From VFZS01 sp964353255 (GTDB lineage Bacteria; Acidobacteriota; Terriglobia; Bryobacterales; Bryobacteraceae), in contig CAYGVJ010000023.1 in the NCBI GenBank assembly GCA_964353255.1, positions 1-45,749 on the forward strand: a stretch of DNA of 45,749 nt, read 5' to 3'. Under the pieces are notes generated by a model. The model made no database searches. It saw nothing but the letters and a program-made list of their open reading frames with translations, and had not been told where the DNA came from. Position numbers and translations under genes: made by a program. Below, one piece after another: positions 1 to 6,940 of this stretch (its first letter is position 1; every line of letters begins with the position of its first letter).

Positions 1-1243
1 CGTGCATGTGCCGCACGATGTTCTCCCGCACCACGATGGCGTCGTCGATCAGCAGGCCGATAGCCAGCGACAGGCCCATCAGGGTCAGGATGTTGAGCGT
101 GAAACCCAGCGCGTTCATCACGATGAAGCTGGAGATCACCGAGACGGGCAGCGCCGTGCCGGTGATCACGGTGCTGCGCCAGCTATTGAGGAACAGGAAA
201 ACGATCATCACCGTCAGAATGCCGCCCAGCAGCAGCGTGGTCTTGACGTCTTCGACCGAGTCGCGGATGAAGATGGAGCGGTCCACTACCGAGCGCAGCC
301 GGATATGCGGCGGCAGCTCGCGATTGAGCTGGCCGACCACCTGCGAAATCCCGTCCGCTACCTGGACCGTGTTGGCGCCGGACTGCTTGACGACGTCCAG
401 CGCCAGTCCCGCCTTGCCGTCGATGAGCGCGGCGCTGCGGCGTTCCTCGACGCCGTCCACGATGCGGGCCACCTGCGGCAGGTAGATGGGCGCGCCGCCG
501 CGCATGGCCACAATGAGCGTCTCGAACTCGTCCACGGAGCGGAACTTGCCGGAGACGCGCAGCAGGGGCTCCTCCCGGTCCTGTTCGAGCTTACCCGCGG
601 GCACGTCCTGGTTTTCGCGCTGGAGCGCGCCGGCCACCTGGGCAAAGCCCAACTGGTAGGCCTTGAGCCGGTTGCTGTCCACCAGGATCTGGATCTCGCG
701 GCGGGCCAGGCCCACCAGGTTCACCTGGCCCACGCCGGGCACGGTTTCCAGCCGCCGCTTGATGACCTTCTCGGCGAGCGAGGACAGCGCCCGAATGTCG
801 GCGGTCGGGCTCTCGACAGCCACCGAAATCACCGGCATGGCGTTGAGATCGATGCGCTGGATGACCGGCTCCTTCATGTCCTGGGGAAAGTCGATGCGGA
901 TGGCGTTGATCTTGGCCTGGGCGTCCTGCTGCGCGGTGTGGATGTTGGTGCCCAGGCGGAACTCGGCCATGATGACGGAGAGGCCCTCGGTGCTGGTCGA
1001 GGTGAGGTGGCGCACGCCCGGGATCGTGTTGAGAGCCTCCTCGATGCGCTTGGTCACCTCGCGCTCGACGGTCTCCGGCGCGGCGCCCGGGTAAAGAGTC
1101 TGCACCGTCAGCACCGGGATCTCGACGTCGGGCATGAGGTCGATGCTCAACCGGCGGTAGGAGTACAGGCCCAGCGCCACCAGGGAGACGGACAGCATGG
1201 TGGCCAGGACGGGCTGTTTGATCGAGACGTCGCTCAGGAACAT
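1..1243 (-). CDS. RND efflux pump inner-membrane subunit (HAE1/AcrB-like), C-terminus cut by window edge
   Basis: Proton-driven inner-membrane transporter of a tripartite efflux system. The minus strand from the ATG at 1243 reads MFLSDVSIKQPVLATMLS, the usual RND N-terminus with its first membrane helix. It continues through the periplasmic porter region (LMPDVEIPVLTVQTLYPGA, then TSTEGLSVIMAEF) into helices 2-4, with hydrophobic stretches TTLLLGGILTVMIVFLF and LNILTLMGLSLAIGLLIDD. The last motif holds the D-D pair typical of proton-relay helix 4. About 414 of the usual ~1030 residues are present, and the rest lies beyond position 1. It starts 6 bp after the stop of the membrane-fusion protein, so the two are cotranscribed. 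The long plus-strand open frame here is an antisense shadow. Substrate is unknown. Confidence 0.93.
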   Translation of the reverse strand, partial: MFLSDVSIKQPVLATMLSVSLVALGLYSYRRLSIDLMPDVEIPVLTVQTLYPGAAPETVEREVTKRIEEALNTIPGVRHLTSTSTEGLSVIMAEFRLGTNIHTAQQDAQAKINAIRIDFPQDMKEPVIQRIDLNAMPVISVAVESPTADIRALSSLAEKVIKRRLETVPGVGQVNLVGLARREIQILVDSNRLKAYQLGFAQVAGALQRENQDVPAGKLEQDREEPLLRVSGKFRSVDEFETLIVAMRGGAPIYLPQVARIVDGVEERRSAALIDGKAGLALDVVKQSGANTVQVADGISQVVGQLNRELPPHIRLRSVVDRSIFIRDSVEDVKTTLLLGGILTVMIVFLFLNSWRSTVITGTALPVSVISSFIVMNALGFTLNILTLMGLSLAIGLLIDDAIVVRENIVRHMH

Positions 1244-1249
1244 GACTGC

Positions 1250-2401
1250 CTACTCCTGCGCCCCGGGTCCGGCGAGCGGCTGGGGCGCCACGCGCACGCC
1301 CTCGGCGACTTCGATGCTCTGCTCGGCAATGAGCAGGTCGCCGGGCCGCAGACCCTCGACGATCTCGAGCTTGCCGTCCAGCTCGCGGCCGACGCGCACC
1401 TGGCGCCGTACGGCCCGCTGGTTCTCGACCACATATAAGAAGGCCGACCTCGCCGAGCGGTCGTCGCGGTAGACCGCCGCCGCCGGAACGACGATGGCTT
1501 GAGCCGTAACGCCGGTGTGGATCCGCCCCTCGGCAAACATGCCCGCGCGGAGTCTGCCGCTCAAGTTGTCCACGCGGATGCGGACCTTGGCCGAGCGCGT
1601 CTGGGCCTCGACGGCGGGGTTGATTTCCACCACGCGGCCCTCGAAGGTGGTTCCCGGGTAGCTGTTCACCGCGAAAGCCACCCGCTGCCCGGGCCGGATG
1701 GGCGCGAGCTCGGCGGCAGCCACCGGACTCTCAAGCTCCAGTTGCCGGTTGTCCACGATGGTGAAGACCGCCGTAGGAGCCTCGACGTACGCGCCGGGGT
1801 TGAGGAACCGCGTCTGGATCTGGCCGGCCACCGGGGCGTTGATGACCGTGTCGCGGAGGTGCTTGCGGGCCACCGCCAAGGCGGCGCGGGCCTGGTCAAG
1901 CTGCGCCGCAGCGAGCAAGACCTGGGCGCGGGCGTCTTGCTCGGCCGCCTCGGCGGCCTTGAGGTCCTTGTCGGTGATGCCGCCGGACTTGAGCAGGTTC
2001 CGCGCGCGCTCGAGCTCCGCGCGGCTGTGATCGTCCAACACCTGCGCGCGCGCCAGGCCGGCCTCCGCCACCTTGACCGCCGATTCGGCTTGCTGCACGG
2101 CCAGCCGGTAGTTCTCATCGTCCACCCAGACGAGGGCCTCGCCGGCGGCCACGCTGTCACCTTCCTGCTTGTCGAAACGCACCACGCGGCCAATGGTCTG
2201 GGCCTTGACGTCTACGCGGGCGTTCGAGACCAAGGTCCCGGTGACCGGCACGCTGGCCAGAAGCGGCTGCGTGCGGACCTGAAGCACGCTGACCCGAACG
2301 GGCGGAGGCTCGGCCGCCGCCGCCGGGCGGGCCTCCTTCGAGCGGCAGCCGGTCACGAGCGCCGCGGTAACTGCCAGAATGAGGTAGGCATGAGTCCGCA
2401 T
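1250..2401 (-). CDS. RND efflux periplasmic adaptor (membrane-fusion) lipoprotein
   Basis: HlyD/AcrA-type adaptor, 383 aa, joining the inner-membrane pump to the outer-membrane channel. I chose the ATG at 2401 because it gives a clean lipoprotein signal (MRTHAYLILAVTAALVTGC); the longer frame upstream runs into the tolC-like gene. After the lipobox come the barrel-sandwich start (DVKAQTIGRVVRFDKQEGDSV), a coiled-coil hairpin rich in A, E and R (about residues 95-165), the second lipoyl half (INAPVAGQIQTRFLNPGAYV), a beta-barrel domain and a membrane-proximal domain ending ELDGKLEIVEGLRPGDLLI. It lies 4 bp after the outer-membrane factor and 6 bp before the pump. Confidence 0.94.
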   Translation of the reverse strand: MRTHAYLILAVTAALVTGCRSKEARPAAAAEPPPVRVSVLQVRTQPLLASVPVTGTLVSNARVDVKAQTIGRVVRFDKQEGDSVAAGEALVWVDDENYRLAVQQAESAVKVAEAGLARAQVLDDHSRAELERARNLLKSGGITDKDLKAAEAAEQDARAQVLLAAAQLDQARAALAVARKHLRDTVINAPVAGQIQTRFLNPGAYVEAPTAVFTIVDNRQLELESPVAAAELAPIRPGQRVAFAVNSYPGTTFEGRVVEINPAVEAQTRSAKVRIRVDNLSGRLRAGMFAEGRIHTGVTAQAIVVPAAAVYRDDRSARSAFLYVVENQRAVRRQVRVGRELDGKLEIVEGLRPGDLLIAEQSIEVAEGVRVAPQPLAGPGAQE

Positions 2402-2405
2402 CGCG

Positions 2406-3731
2406 TTACTCCCAGGGGGTCCGCCCGACGGCCCAGCGGAGGCTGGCGCGGGCGACCGAGTAGTCGTAGAGGCCGCGCAGGAGGTTGGTGCGGGCCACTG
2501 TGAGCGCGGTCTGCGCGTCCACCACATCCAGAGTGGTGGCGGCGCCGTACTTGTAGTTGTCCTGGGTCATGGCCAGCACCTTCTCGGCCTGGCCCAGGTT
2601 GGCGCGCGTCGCAGTGACCGTCTCGCGCGCCGCGGCCAGTTCGTCCAGCCCCTGTTCGAGGTTGAGCCGGATCTGCTGCTCATTCTTCTCCCGTTCAAGA
2701 CGGGCCGCACGCTGGTTGGCCGTGGCCTGCCAGACCAGGCCGCTGCGCCGGAAACCGTCAAACACCGGCAGGGTGAAGTTCAGGCCCGTGGTCCAGCGCG
2801 CGAAGCGCGAATCCACCAGGTTCTCCGGGAGACGCGACATGACGCCGAAGTCGGCGGTGAAATCCACGCGCATGCGGCTCTCGGCCTTGGCCAGGTCCAG
2901 TTGCGCGGCGGCGCTGCGCTCGGCGATCCGTAAACGCAGAAGCTCGGGGCGGCGCCGCGCCGCTTCGCGCATCAGGTCTTCCAGGCTAGGGTCTTCCCAG
3001 GCCTTCTCCTGAAACTCCCCAGCGATGCGAGTGGGATGGTCGGCGGGGCGTACCAAGTAAAAGTTGAGCAGCGCGCGCGCCTGCCGGATGGCGTTCCGCG
3101 CGCGCAGCAGGTCGGGCGCGCCGTTGGCCACCGCCACTTCCGAGCGGAGCACGTCCACTTCGGTGGCCACGCCGTTGCGGAAGCGCTCCCGCGCCATCTC
3201 CGCGTGCTTCTGCTTCTGCCGCTGCGTTTCCGCCACCGTCTCCTGGTAGCGCTCCGCCCACAGCAGCCCATAGAAGGCTCGGGCCACGGCCAGCGCCAGG
3301 TCCTGCTGGACCCGGTCGATCTCCGCCAGCGAGCCTTCCGCCTCGACCGAGGCCAGCCGCAACGCCGTGCCCACCTTGCCTTGCGTGAACAGCGGCTGCT
3401 TGACGCTGACGCCGTAGTTGAACAGGTTCACCGGAGTGGGCACCAGCGCTTCGCGCAGCTCGGCGGGGAATTTGTCCAAGCCCGAGGCGTTCAGCAGGCT
3501 GGGGTCCCGCCAGCGCATCACGCCGGAGGTGACCGTCACCTCCGGCAGGGCCTGGGCGCGCACCTCGCGGATCTTGCCCTTGAGGGCGTCGGCGGCGGCC
3601 TGGGCCTTGCCCACGTCGGGATGCCGCTCCACGGTCAGGCGCGCGGCTTCCTCCAGCGTGAGCGCCGGCTCCTGGGCCTCCAGCCCCGCCGCCATCACTA
3701 CCGCACACAGAATGAACATATGTACGACCAT
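2406..3731 (-). CDS. TolC-like outer-membrane efflux factor
   Basis: Outer-membrane channel of the tripartite efflux system, 441 aa, the normal size. The start at 3731 has GAAGG seven bases upstream. A short hydrophobic signal (MFILCAVVMAAGLEAQ) precedes the first OEP repeat (LTLEEAARLTVERHPDVGKA). The protein is mostly long alpha-helix, with the conserved turn NFTLPVFDGFRRSG in the second repeat and ATTLDVVDAQTALTVARTNL near the C-terminus, both characteristic of the family. It is the first structural gene after tetR, and an operator-like palindrome lies 34-50 bp upstream. Confidence 0.94.
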   Translation of the reverse strand: MVVHMFILCAVVMAAGLEAQEPALTLEEAARLTVERHPDVGKAQAAADALKGKIREVRAQALPEVTVTSGVMRWRDPSLLNASGLDKFPAELREALVPTPVNLFNYGVSVKQPLFTQGKVGTALRLASVEAEGSLAEIDRVQQDLALAVARAFYGLLWAERYQETVAETQRQKQKHAEMARERFRNGVATEVDVLRSEVAVANGAPDLLRARNAIRQARALLNFYLVRPADHPTRIAGEFQEKAWEDPSLEDLMREAARRRPELLRLRIAERSAAAQLDLAKAESRMRVDFTADFGVMSRLPENLVDSRFARWTTGLNFTLPVFDGFRRSGLVWQATANQRAARLEREKNEQQIRLNLEQGLDELAAARETVTATRANLGQAEKVLAMTQDNYKYGAATTLDVVDAQTALTVARTNLLRGLYDYSVARASLRWAVGRTPWE

Positions 3732-3764
3732 ACGGTTGCCTTCGTCGAAACGTTCCCGCTTTGT

Positions 3765-4358
3765 TTACCTATCGGTAGGACCCGCCCCGCAGCCCCATAG
3801 GAGCAGCCTCACAATTCGCCGCGCCAGCCGGCGGTCCAGCTTGGGCTTCCCCATCAGCAGGTAGCCCATGGTGTAAATCATGTGGATGCCCATCAAGCTC
3901 TCGGCGATTTCCCGCGGCCGCCCTCGCAGCTCCCCGCGCCGAACGCCTTCGCTGACGATCCCGGCCGTCAGGCGGATCCACTCCATGCCCAGATCCAAAT
4001 AATCAATGGCGGGTGACCCCCGCTCGGGAGCGAAGATCATGCGGACGAGCATGCGTGCCAGGCTCGGATTCCTCCGGGTGTCCTCAAAATCGGCGGCCAG
4101 GACCTCGACCAGCTTTTCGGGCGCGGTCCGCCCCCGGCTAGAGGCCAGCACGAGCTGCTTGCGCGATTCGTTGCAGGTATCCAGGATCAACTCCTGGAAG
4201 AGCAGCTCCTTGCTGCCGAAGTAGTAGTAGAGGACCGGCTTGGTGATCCCGGCGCGCCGGCAGATCTCGCGGGTGGTGGTGGCGGCATAGCCTTTCTCGG
4301 AGAACAGCTCGATGGCCACATCGCGAATGGCCTGTCGCACCGGCCGCGGTTTTTTCAT
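3765..4358 (-). CDS. TetR/AcrR-family repressor of the efflux operon
   Basis: Transcriptional repressor of 197 aa. The N-terminal helix-turn-helix is textbook TetR: AIRDVAIELFSEKGYAATT, then REICRRAGITKPVLYYYFGS and KELLFQELI. The C-terminal half is an all-alpha ligand-binding and dimerisation domain. It is first in the unit and transcribed in the same direction as tolC, the adaptor and the pump. A promoter (TTGACG, 18-bp spacer, TATACT) lies right in front of its ATG and is covered by a palindrome repeated before tolC, so it probably represses both itself and the pump genes. The inducer is unknown. Confidence 0.93.
   Translation of the reverse strand: MKKPRPVRQAIRDVAIELFSEKGYAATTTREICRRAGITKPVLYYYFGSKELLFQELILDTCNESRKQLVLASSRGRTAPEKLVEVLAADFEDTRRNPSLARMLVRMIFAPERGSPAIDYLDLGMEWIRLTAGIVSEGVRRGELRGRPREIAESLMGIHMIYTMGYLLMGKPKLDRRLARRIVRLLLWGCGAGPTDR
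3766..3781. promoter_or_regulatory. Candidate TetR operator upstream of the tolC-like gene
   Basis: The sequence TACCTATCGGTAGGAC is a near-palindrome around a central CG (10 of 12 inner bases symmetrical). Its first nine bases are identical to those of the site overlapping the tetR start at 4358-4373. It overlaps the last codons of tetR and lies just upstream of tolC. Binding is inferred from position, symmetry and repetition. Confidence 0.6.
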
Positions 4359-4373
4359 ACCTATCGCTAAGTA
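4358..4373. promoter_or_regulatory. Candidate TetR autoregulatory operator
   Basis: TACCTATCGCTAAGTA matches its own reverse complement at 12 of 16 positions and shares the TACCTATCG half with the site at 3766-3781. It overlaps the -10 hexamer and the first base of the tetR start codon, a position where bound repressor would block transcription. Confidence 0.62.
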
Positions 4374-4399
4374 TACAAAACGTCGCGAAGCCGCGTCAA
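4370..4399 (-). promoter_or_regulatory. tetR promoter, nearly leaderless
   Basis: On the minus strand TTGACG (4394-4399) is followed by an 18-bp spacer and TATACT (4370-4375). The predicted start point is about 5 bases before the ATG at 4358, leaving almost no leader and no ribosome-binding site. Confidence 0.7.
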
Positions 4400-4458
4400 A
4401 CTCAAGCGCCGGCAGGCAGCGCGCGGCTTCGCGGCAGGGGCGGAAACGGAAATGGCGA

Positions 4459-4488
4459 TTGAGTGCACTGTCCCGGATTGTGGATTAT
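4459..4488 (+). promoter_or_regulatory. Possible leaderless promoter of the NACHT gene
   Basis: TTGAGT (4459-4464), 18-bp spacer, GATTAT (4483-4488). The -10 ends six bases before the ATG at 4495 and no Shine-Dalgarno sequence is visible, which fits a leaderless transcript. The hexamers are only moderate matches. Confidence 0.35.
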
Positions 4489-4494
4489 GGTTGT

Positions 4495-6318
4495 ATGGAC
4501 TCGGTCTTCGTGATGCCGCGGGTGGTGGCGCCTATACGGCCGGGGCGGCGCAAGCCCAGGCCCGTGGCGGCGGGGAGCGTGTTGGCCGAGGGCGCCGGCT
4601 GCACGTTGATTGTGGGGGGACCAGGCTCCGGGAAGAGCACGCTGTTGCCTGGTCTGGCCGCGGCGCAGCCGGACTGGAAGCCGGTGCTGTACCGGGTCCG
4701 GGAGTTGGGTGAAGGCCTGGAGGCGCCGCAGGACAGCCGGCTGGTGATGTTTGACGGATTGGAGGAAGCCGGCTCGCCGGATCGCTGCGCGCGGATGCTG
4801 GAGCTGATCGCGGAGTTTGCGGGGAGGCTCGGCGGGGAGAGTCGCGTGCTGGTCACCAGCCGGCCGGTAGAGGGCCTGCGGGTGGATGCGGAGGCATGGC
4901 GCCAGTTCGAGTTGTGCGAGTTCGAGGGGCAGGAGGTCGGGCAGCTCGTGGTGGCGTGGGCACGGGCGTATGAGCCTGACGACCCGGCGGTCGGGGAGAA
5001 AGCGGAACGCTTCCTGCTGGCACTGGAGCGACACGAAGACCTATATGCCTGGGCGCGCAGCCCGCTGGTGCTGACGGCGATGACGCGCGCGCATTTCGAA
5101 CTGGGGGTGTCGCCGGAGCACCGTCCGGAGTTCTATGCCAAGTGCGTGGAGATGCTGCTGCGAGAGTGGGGGAACCTTCCGCCTGTCCCCGAGTTTGCGC
5201 GGCTGTATAGGGAGGCGCGGGGGCTGGCGGCGGAGCCGGAAGGCGGGGACCTGGAGCGGCTGGCGCTGGAAGACCCGCCGGAGCGGCACGCGGCGCTGCG
5301 CCTGGCGGCGGAGATGCTGGAGGGGCCGCGGCAGGAACGGTTGCTACTGAAGCTGCTGGGGCGCAGCCGCATCGAGCTGGCGCTGGCGTGCCTGGGGGGC
5401 CGTGACGGGCGGCTCGAGCGCTTGGCGCGCTTCCTCGCCAAGTACTACTGGGAGGGCCAGGAGCTCGCGGAGGTGACGGCGGCCGAGCCCGAGGGGCACC
5501 CGGTGGCGCGCTTGGTCGCCAAGCACTACTGGGAGGGCCAGGAGCTCGCGGAGGTGACGACGGCCGAGTGCGCGGGGTACCCGGAGGCACTCGGGGTGCT
5601 GCGTGGCCTGCTCGACCGGGAGACGCGTGACGGGCGCTCCCTGGCCGCGGCCGTCGAGCTGGCCGAGGAACTGGCGCGACGAGGCGTGACGGAAGCGCGT
5701 GAGCTACTAGACGCCTTCTTCCGCGAGGCGGAAGCTTTCGGCCTGCGCTCGGTCGAGAAGATGGCCTGGGTGGACGGCTTCTACCTGGACCGCTACCTGG
5801 TCAGCAACCGCGATTACGAGTGCATGGCGCCGTCGCACCGGCGGGAGCGCGATCGCCATTCAGACGCGGACGAGCAGCCTGTGATCCACCTCAACTGGTA
5901 CGAAGCCCAGCTACACTGCCGCTGGCGCGGCCCGGGATTCCGGTTGCCGACGGACGAGGAATGGGAGAAAGCTGCGGCGTGGGACCCGGCCACGGGCACG
6001 AAGCGGAAGTATCCGTGGGGAGATGTATTCGACCCGGCGAAGTGCAACACCGCGGAGAGTGGACCGGGCAGGACCACGCCGGTGGGCGCGTATCCGGAAG
6101 GCGCCAGCGCGTACGGCTGCCACGACATGGCGGGGAATGTGTGGGAGTGGACCGCGAGCCCGTACTCGGCAGACAACCCCGATCCTGTGCTCAAGAGTGG
6201 CCCGTTCATCTACAATCGGCACGCCTCGGCCTGCGCGGTGCGGCTGAGCGGGTGGCCGGTGGGCCGGACGCCGTGGACGGGATTCCGATGCGCGTTTACA
6301 GCGCCTCCCCGCGAATGA
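4495..6318 (+). CDS. NACHT-type NTPase fused to a C-terminal FGE-sulfatase/C-type-lectin-like domain
   Basis: Probable NLR-like sensor protein, 607 aa from the ATG at 4495; the upstream part of the open frame overlaps tetR and was left out. Residues 41-49 are a Walker A loop (GGPGSGKST), residues 82-91 a NACHT-style Walker B (RLVMFDGLEE), followed by the sensor motif VLVTSRP. A helical middle section holds two adjacent 27-residue repeats (about residues 311-364) sharing YWEGQELAEVT. From about residue 420 there is an FGE-sulfatase fold: DGFYLDRYLVSNRDYE, FRLPTDEEWEKAA, YPWGD, GCHDMAGNVWEWTAS and terminal GFRCAF. Such fusions are known in bacterial conflict systems and as targets of diversity-generating retroelements. 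No dedicated effector domain is apparent. Its 3' end overlaps a displaced lysA tail on the other strand. Function is inferred from architecture only. Confidence 0.85.
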   Translation: MDSVFVMPRVVAPIRPGRRKPRPVAAGSVLAEGAGCTLIVGGPGSGKSTLLPGLAAAQPDWKPVLYRVRELGEGLEAPQDSRLVMFDGLEEAGSPDRCARMLELIAEFAGRLGGESRVLVTSRPVEGLRVDAEAWRQFELCEFEGQEVGQLVVAWARAYEPDDPAVGEKAERFLLALERHEDLYAWARSPLVLTAMTRAHFELGVSPEHRPEFYAKCVEMLLREWGNLPPVPEFARLYREARGLAAEPEGGDLERLALEDPPERHAALRLAAEMLEGPRQERLLLKLLGRSRIELALACLGGRDGRLERLARFLAKYYWEGQELAEVTAAEPEGHPVARLVAKHYWEGQELAEVTTAECAGYPEALGVLRGLLDRETRDGRSLAAAVELAEELARRGVTEARELLDAFFREAEAFGLRSVEKMAWVDGFYLDRYLVSNRDYECMAPSHRRERDRHSDADEQPVIHLNWYEAQLHCRWRGPGFRLPTDEEWEKAAAWDPATGTKRKYPWGDVFDPAKCNTAESGPGRTTPVGAYPEGASAYGCHDMAGNVWEWTASPYSADNPDPVLKSGPFIYNRHASACAVRLSGWPVGRTPWTGFRCAFTAPPRE

Positions 6319-6357
6319 GGTCGTCGTAGGTCTCCCGCGCGCGGATCAAGCGCCAGC
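6296..6357 (-). pseudogene. Displaced 3' end of a lysA allele
   Basis: The minus strand encodes WRLIRARETYDDLIRGE plus two residues and a stop. The real lysA ends with the same peptide carrying V for I and a different last pair. Over 62 ungapped bases, 53 match 6941-7002, including 37 identical bases (6321-6357). The differences sit toward the stop codon and are mostly silent or conservative, so this is a related allele rather than a fresh copy. It lies 645 bp downstream of the intact lysA in the same orientation and overlaps the end of the NACHT gene. Confidence 0.85.
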
Positions 6358-6382
6358 GGTATGATGGAAGCGGGGCGGTCGC

Positions 6383-6613
6383 GTGTTCAACCGAATCAGT
6401 TCCGATCCCTCGATCCTCGGCGGGAAGCCATGCATCCGCGGCACCCGGCTGAGTGTCGAGTTCATCCTGGAGCTGCTGGCCAGCGGGGCCTCTCGCCAGG
6501 AGATGCTTGACGCGTACCCCCACCTGGCGGCCGAGGACATCGAAGAGGCTGTGCGATATGCGGCACGGTTCTTACGCAACGAAGTAGTTCTCGAAGTCGA
6601 GGCCAGCCCTTGA
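6383..6613 (+). CDS. DUF433 antitoxin-like protein
   Basis: Small helical DNA-binding-type protein of 76 aa, starting at GTG 6383. It shows the DUF433 signature: ISSDPSILGGKPCIRGTRL, then FILELLASGASRQEML, DAYPHLAAEDIEEAVRYA. These proteins are normally the antitoxin of a pair with a DUF5615 PIN-like toxin. A TATGAT -10-like element lies at 6360-6365, immediately after the displaced lysA tail. Only a fragment of a toxin gene follows, so this is an orphan antitoxin. An intact homologous pair exists at 21056-21606. Confidence 0.88.
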   Translation: MFNRISSDPSILGGKPCIRGTRLSVEFILELLASGASRQEMLDAYPHLAAEDIEEAVRYAARFLRNEVVLEVEASP

Positions 6614-6921
6614 CCCTCCAGGATTGCCGCTTTCCGACGGACGAGCTGGCCGCGCTGCTGAGCCGGGAGGTAGATCCGGCCGGACCATTCGTGATCGTGG
6701 CGGAAGCCCAATGTCACTTAGTTTTCCCAGAACCGGACATCTCGGCCCCCTGTGGGGCGGCTCTCTGAGCTGCCGCCGGCCTTTTGGCCGGCGTTTTCCG
6801 GCCCGGGGGAAGCCCACCGGGGGGTGGGCTTGCGGTCCAGGGGGACCGCCCCACGAAAACTAAGTGGCATTGGGCGGAAGCCACCCCCACCGCAGTGCGC
6901 ATTCGGGTTCGGCGACTGTGA
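6610..6921 (+). pseudogene. Remnant of a DUF5615 PIN-like toxin gene, split by a MITE
   Basis: Overlapping the DUF433 stop, the frame from TTG 6610 reads LTLQDCRFPTDELAALL and PAGPFVIVAEA, then runs into the MITE at 6709. Removing the MITE and one copy of its 10-bp target repeat restores the frame to TPTAVRIRVRRL and a stop at 6919-6921. That ending resembles the usual C-terminus of DUF5615 proteins. The N-terminal two thirds, which would carry the acidic active-site residues, are missing. So the gene was truncated as well as interrupted. Confidence 0.65.
6709..6872. mobile_element. Non-autonomous MITE-like element, hairpin-chain family, copy 1
   Basis: 164 bp bounded by near-perfect 18-bp inverted repeats (CAATGyCACTTAGTTTTC, one mismatch) and flanked by an exact 10-bp direct repeat GGCGGAAGCC at 6699-6708 and 6873-6882, the expected target duplication. 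The interior is a chain of hairpins: GCGGCTC/GAGCTGC, GCCGGCC/GGCCGGC, AAGCCCACC/GGTGGGCTT and GCGGTCC/GGACCGC. It has no coding capacity. A diverged copy lies at 45547-45700. The transposase that would move it is not in the window. Confidence 0.85.
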
Positions 6922-6923
6922 AC

Positions 6924-6937
6924 AAGCCGGGAGGCTT
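6924..6937 (-). terminator. Weak hairpin after lysA
   Basis: AAGCC/GGCTT stem with a 4-base loop, four bases after the lysA stop on the minus strand. There is no clear U-tract, so a terminator role is uncertain. Confidence 0.3.
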
Positions 6938-6940
6938 ATC

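Noticed and set aside
2..1438. 478-aa plus-strand open frame at the left edge
   Set aside because: Histidine/arginine-rich antisense shadow of the RND pump and adaptor; the minus strand gives clear family motifs.
6296..6523. 75-aa minus-strand frame across the displaced lysA tail
   Set aside because: Only the last ~20 residues are lysA-derived; the rest is antisense to the DUF433 gene.
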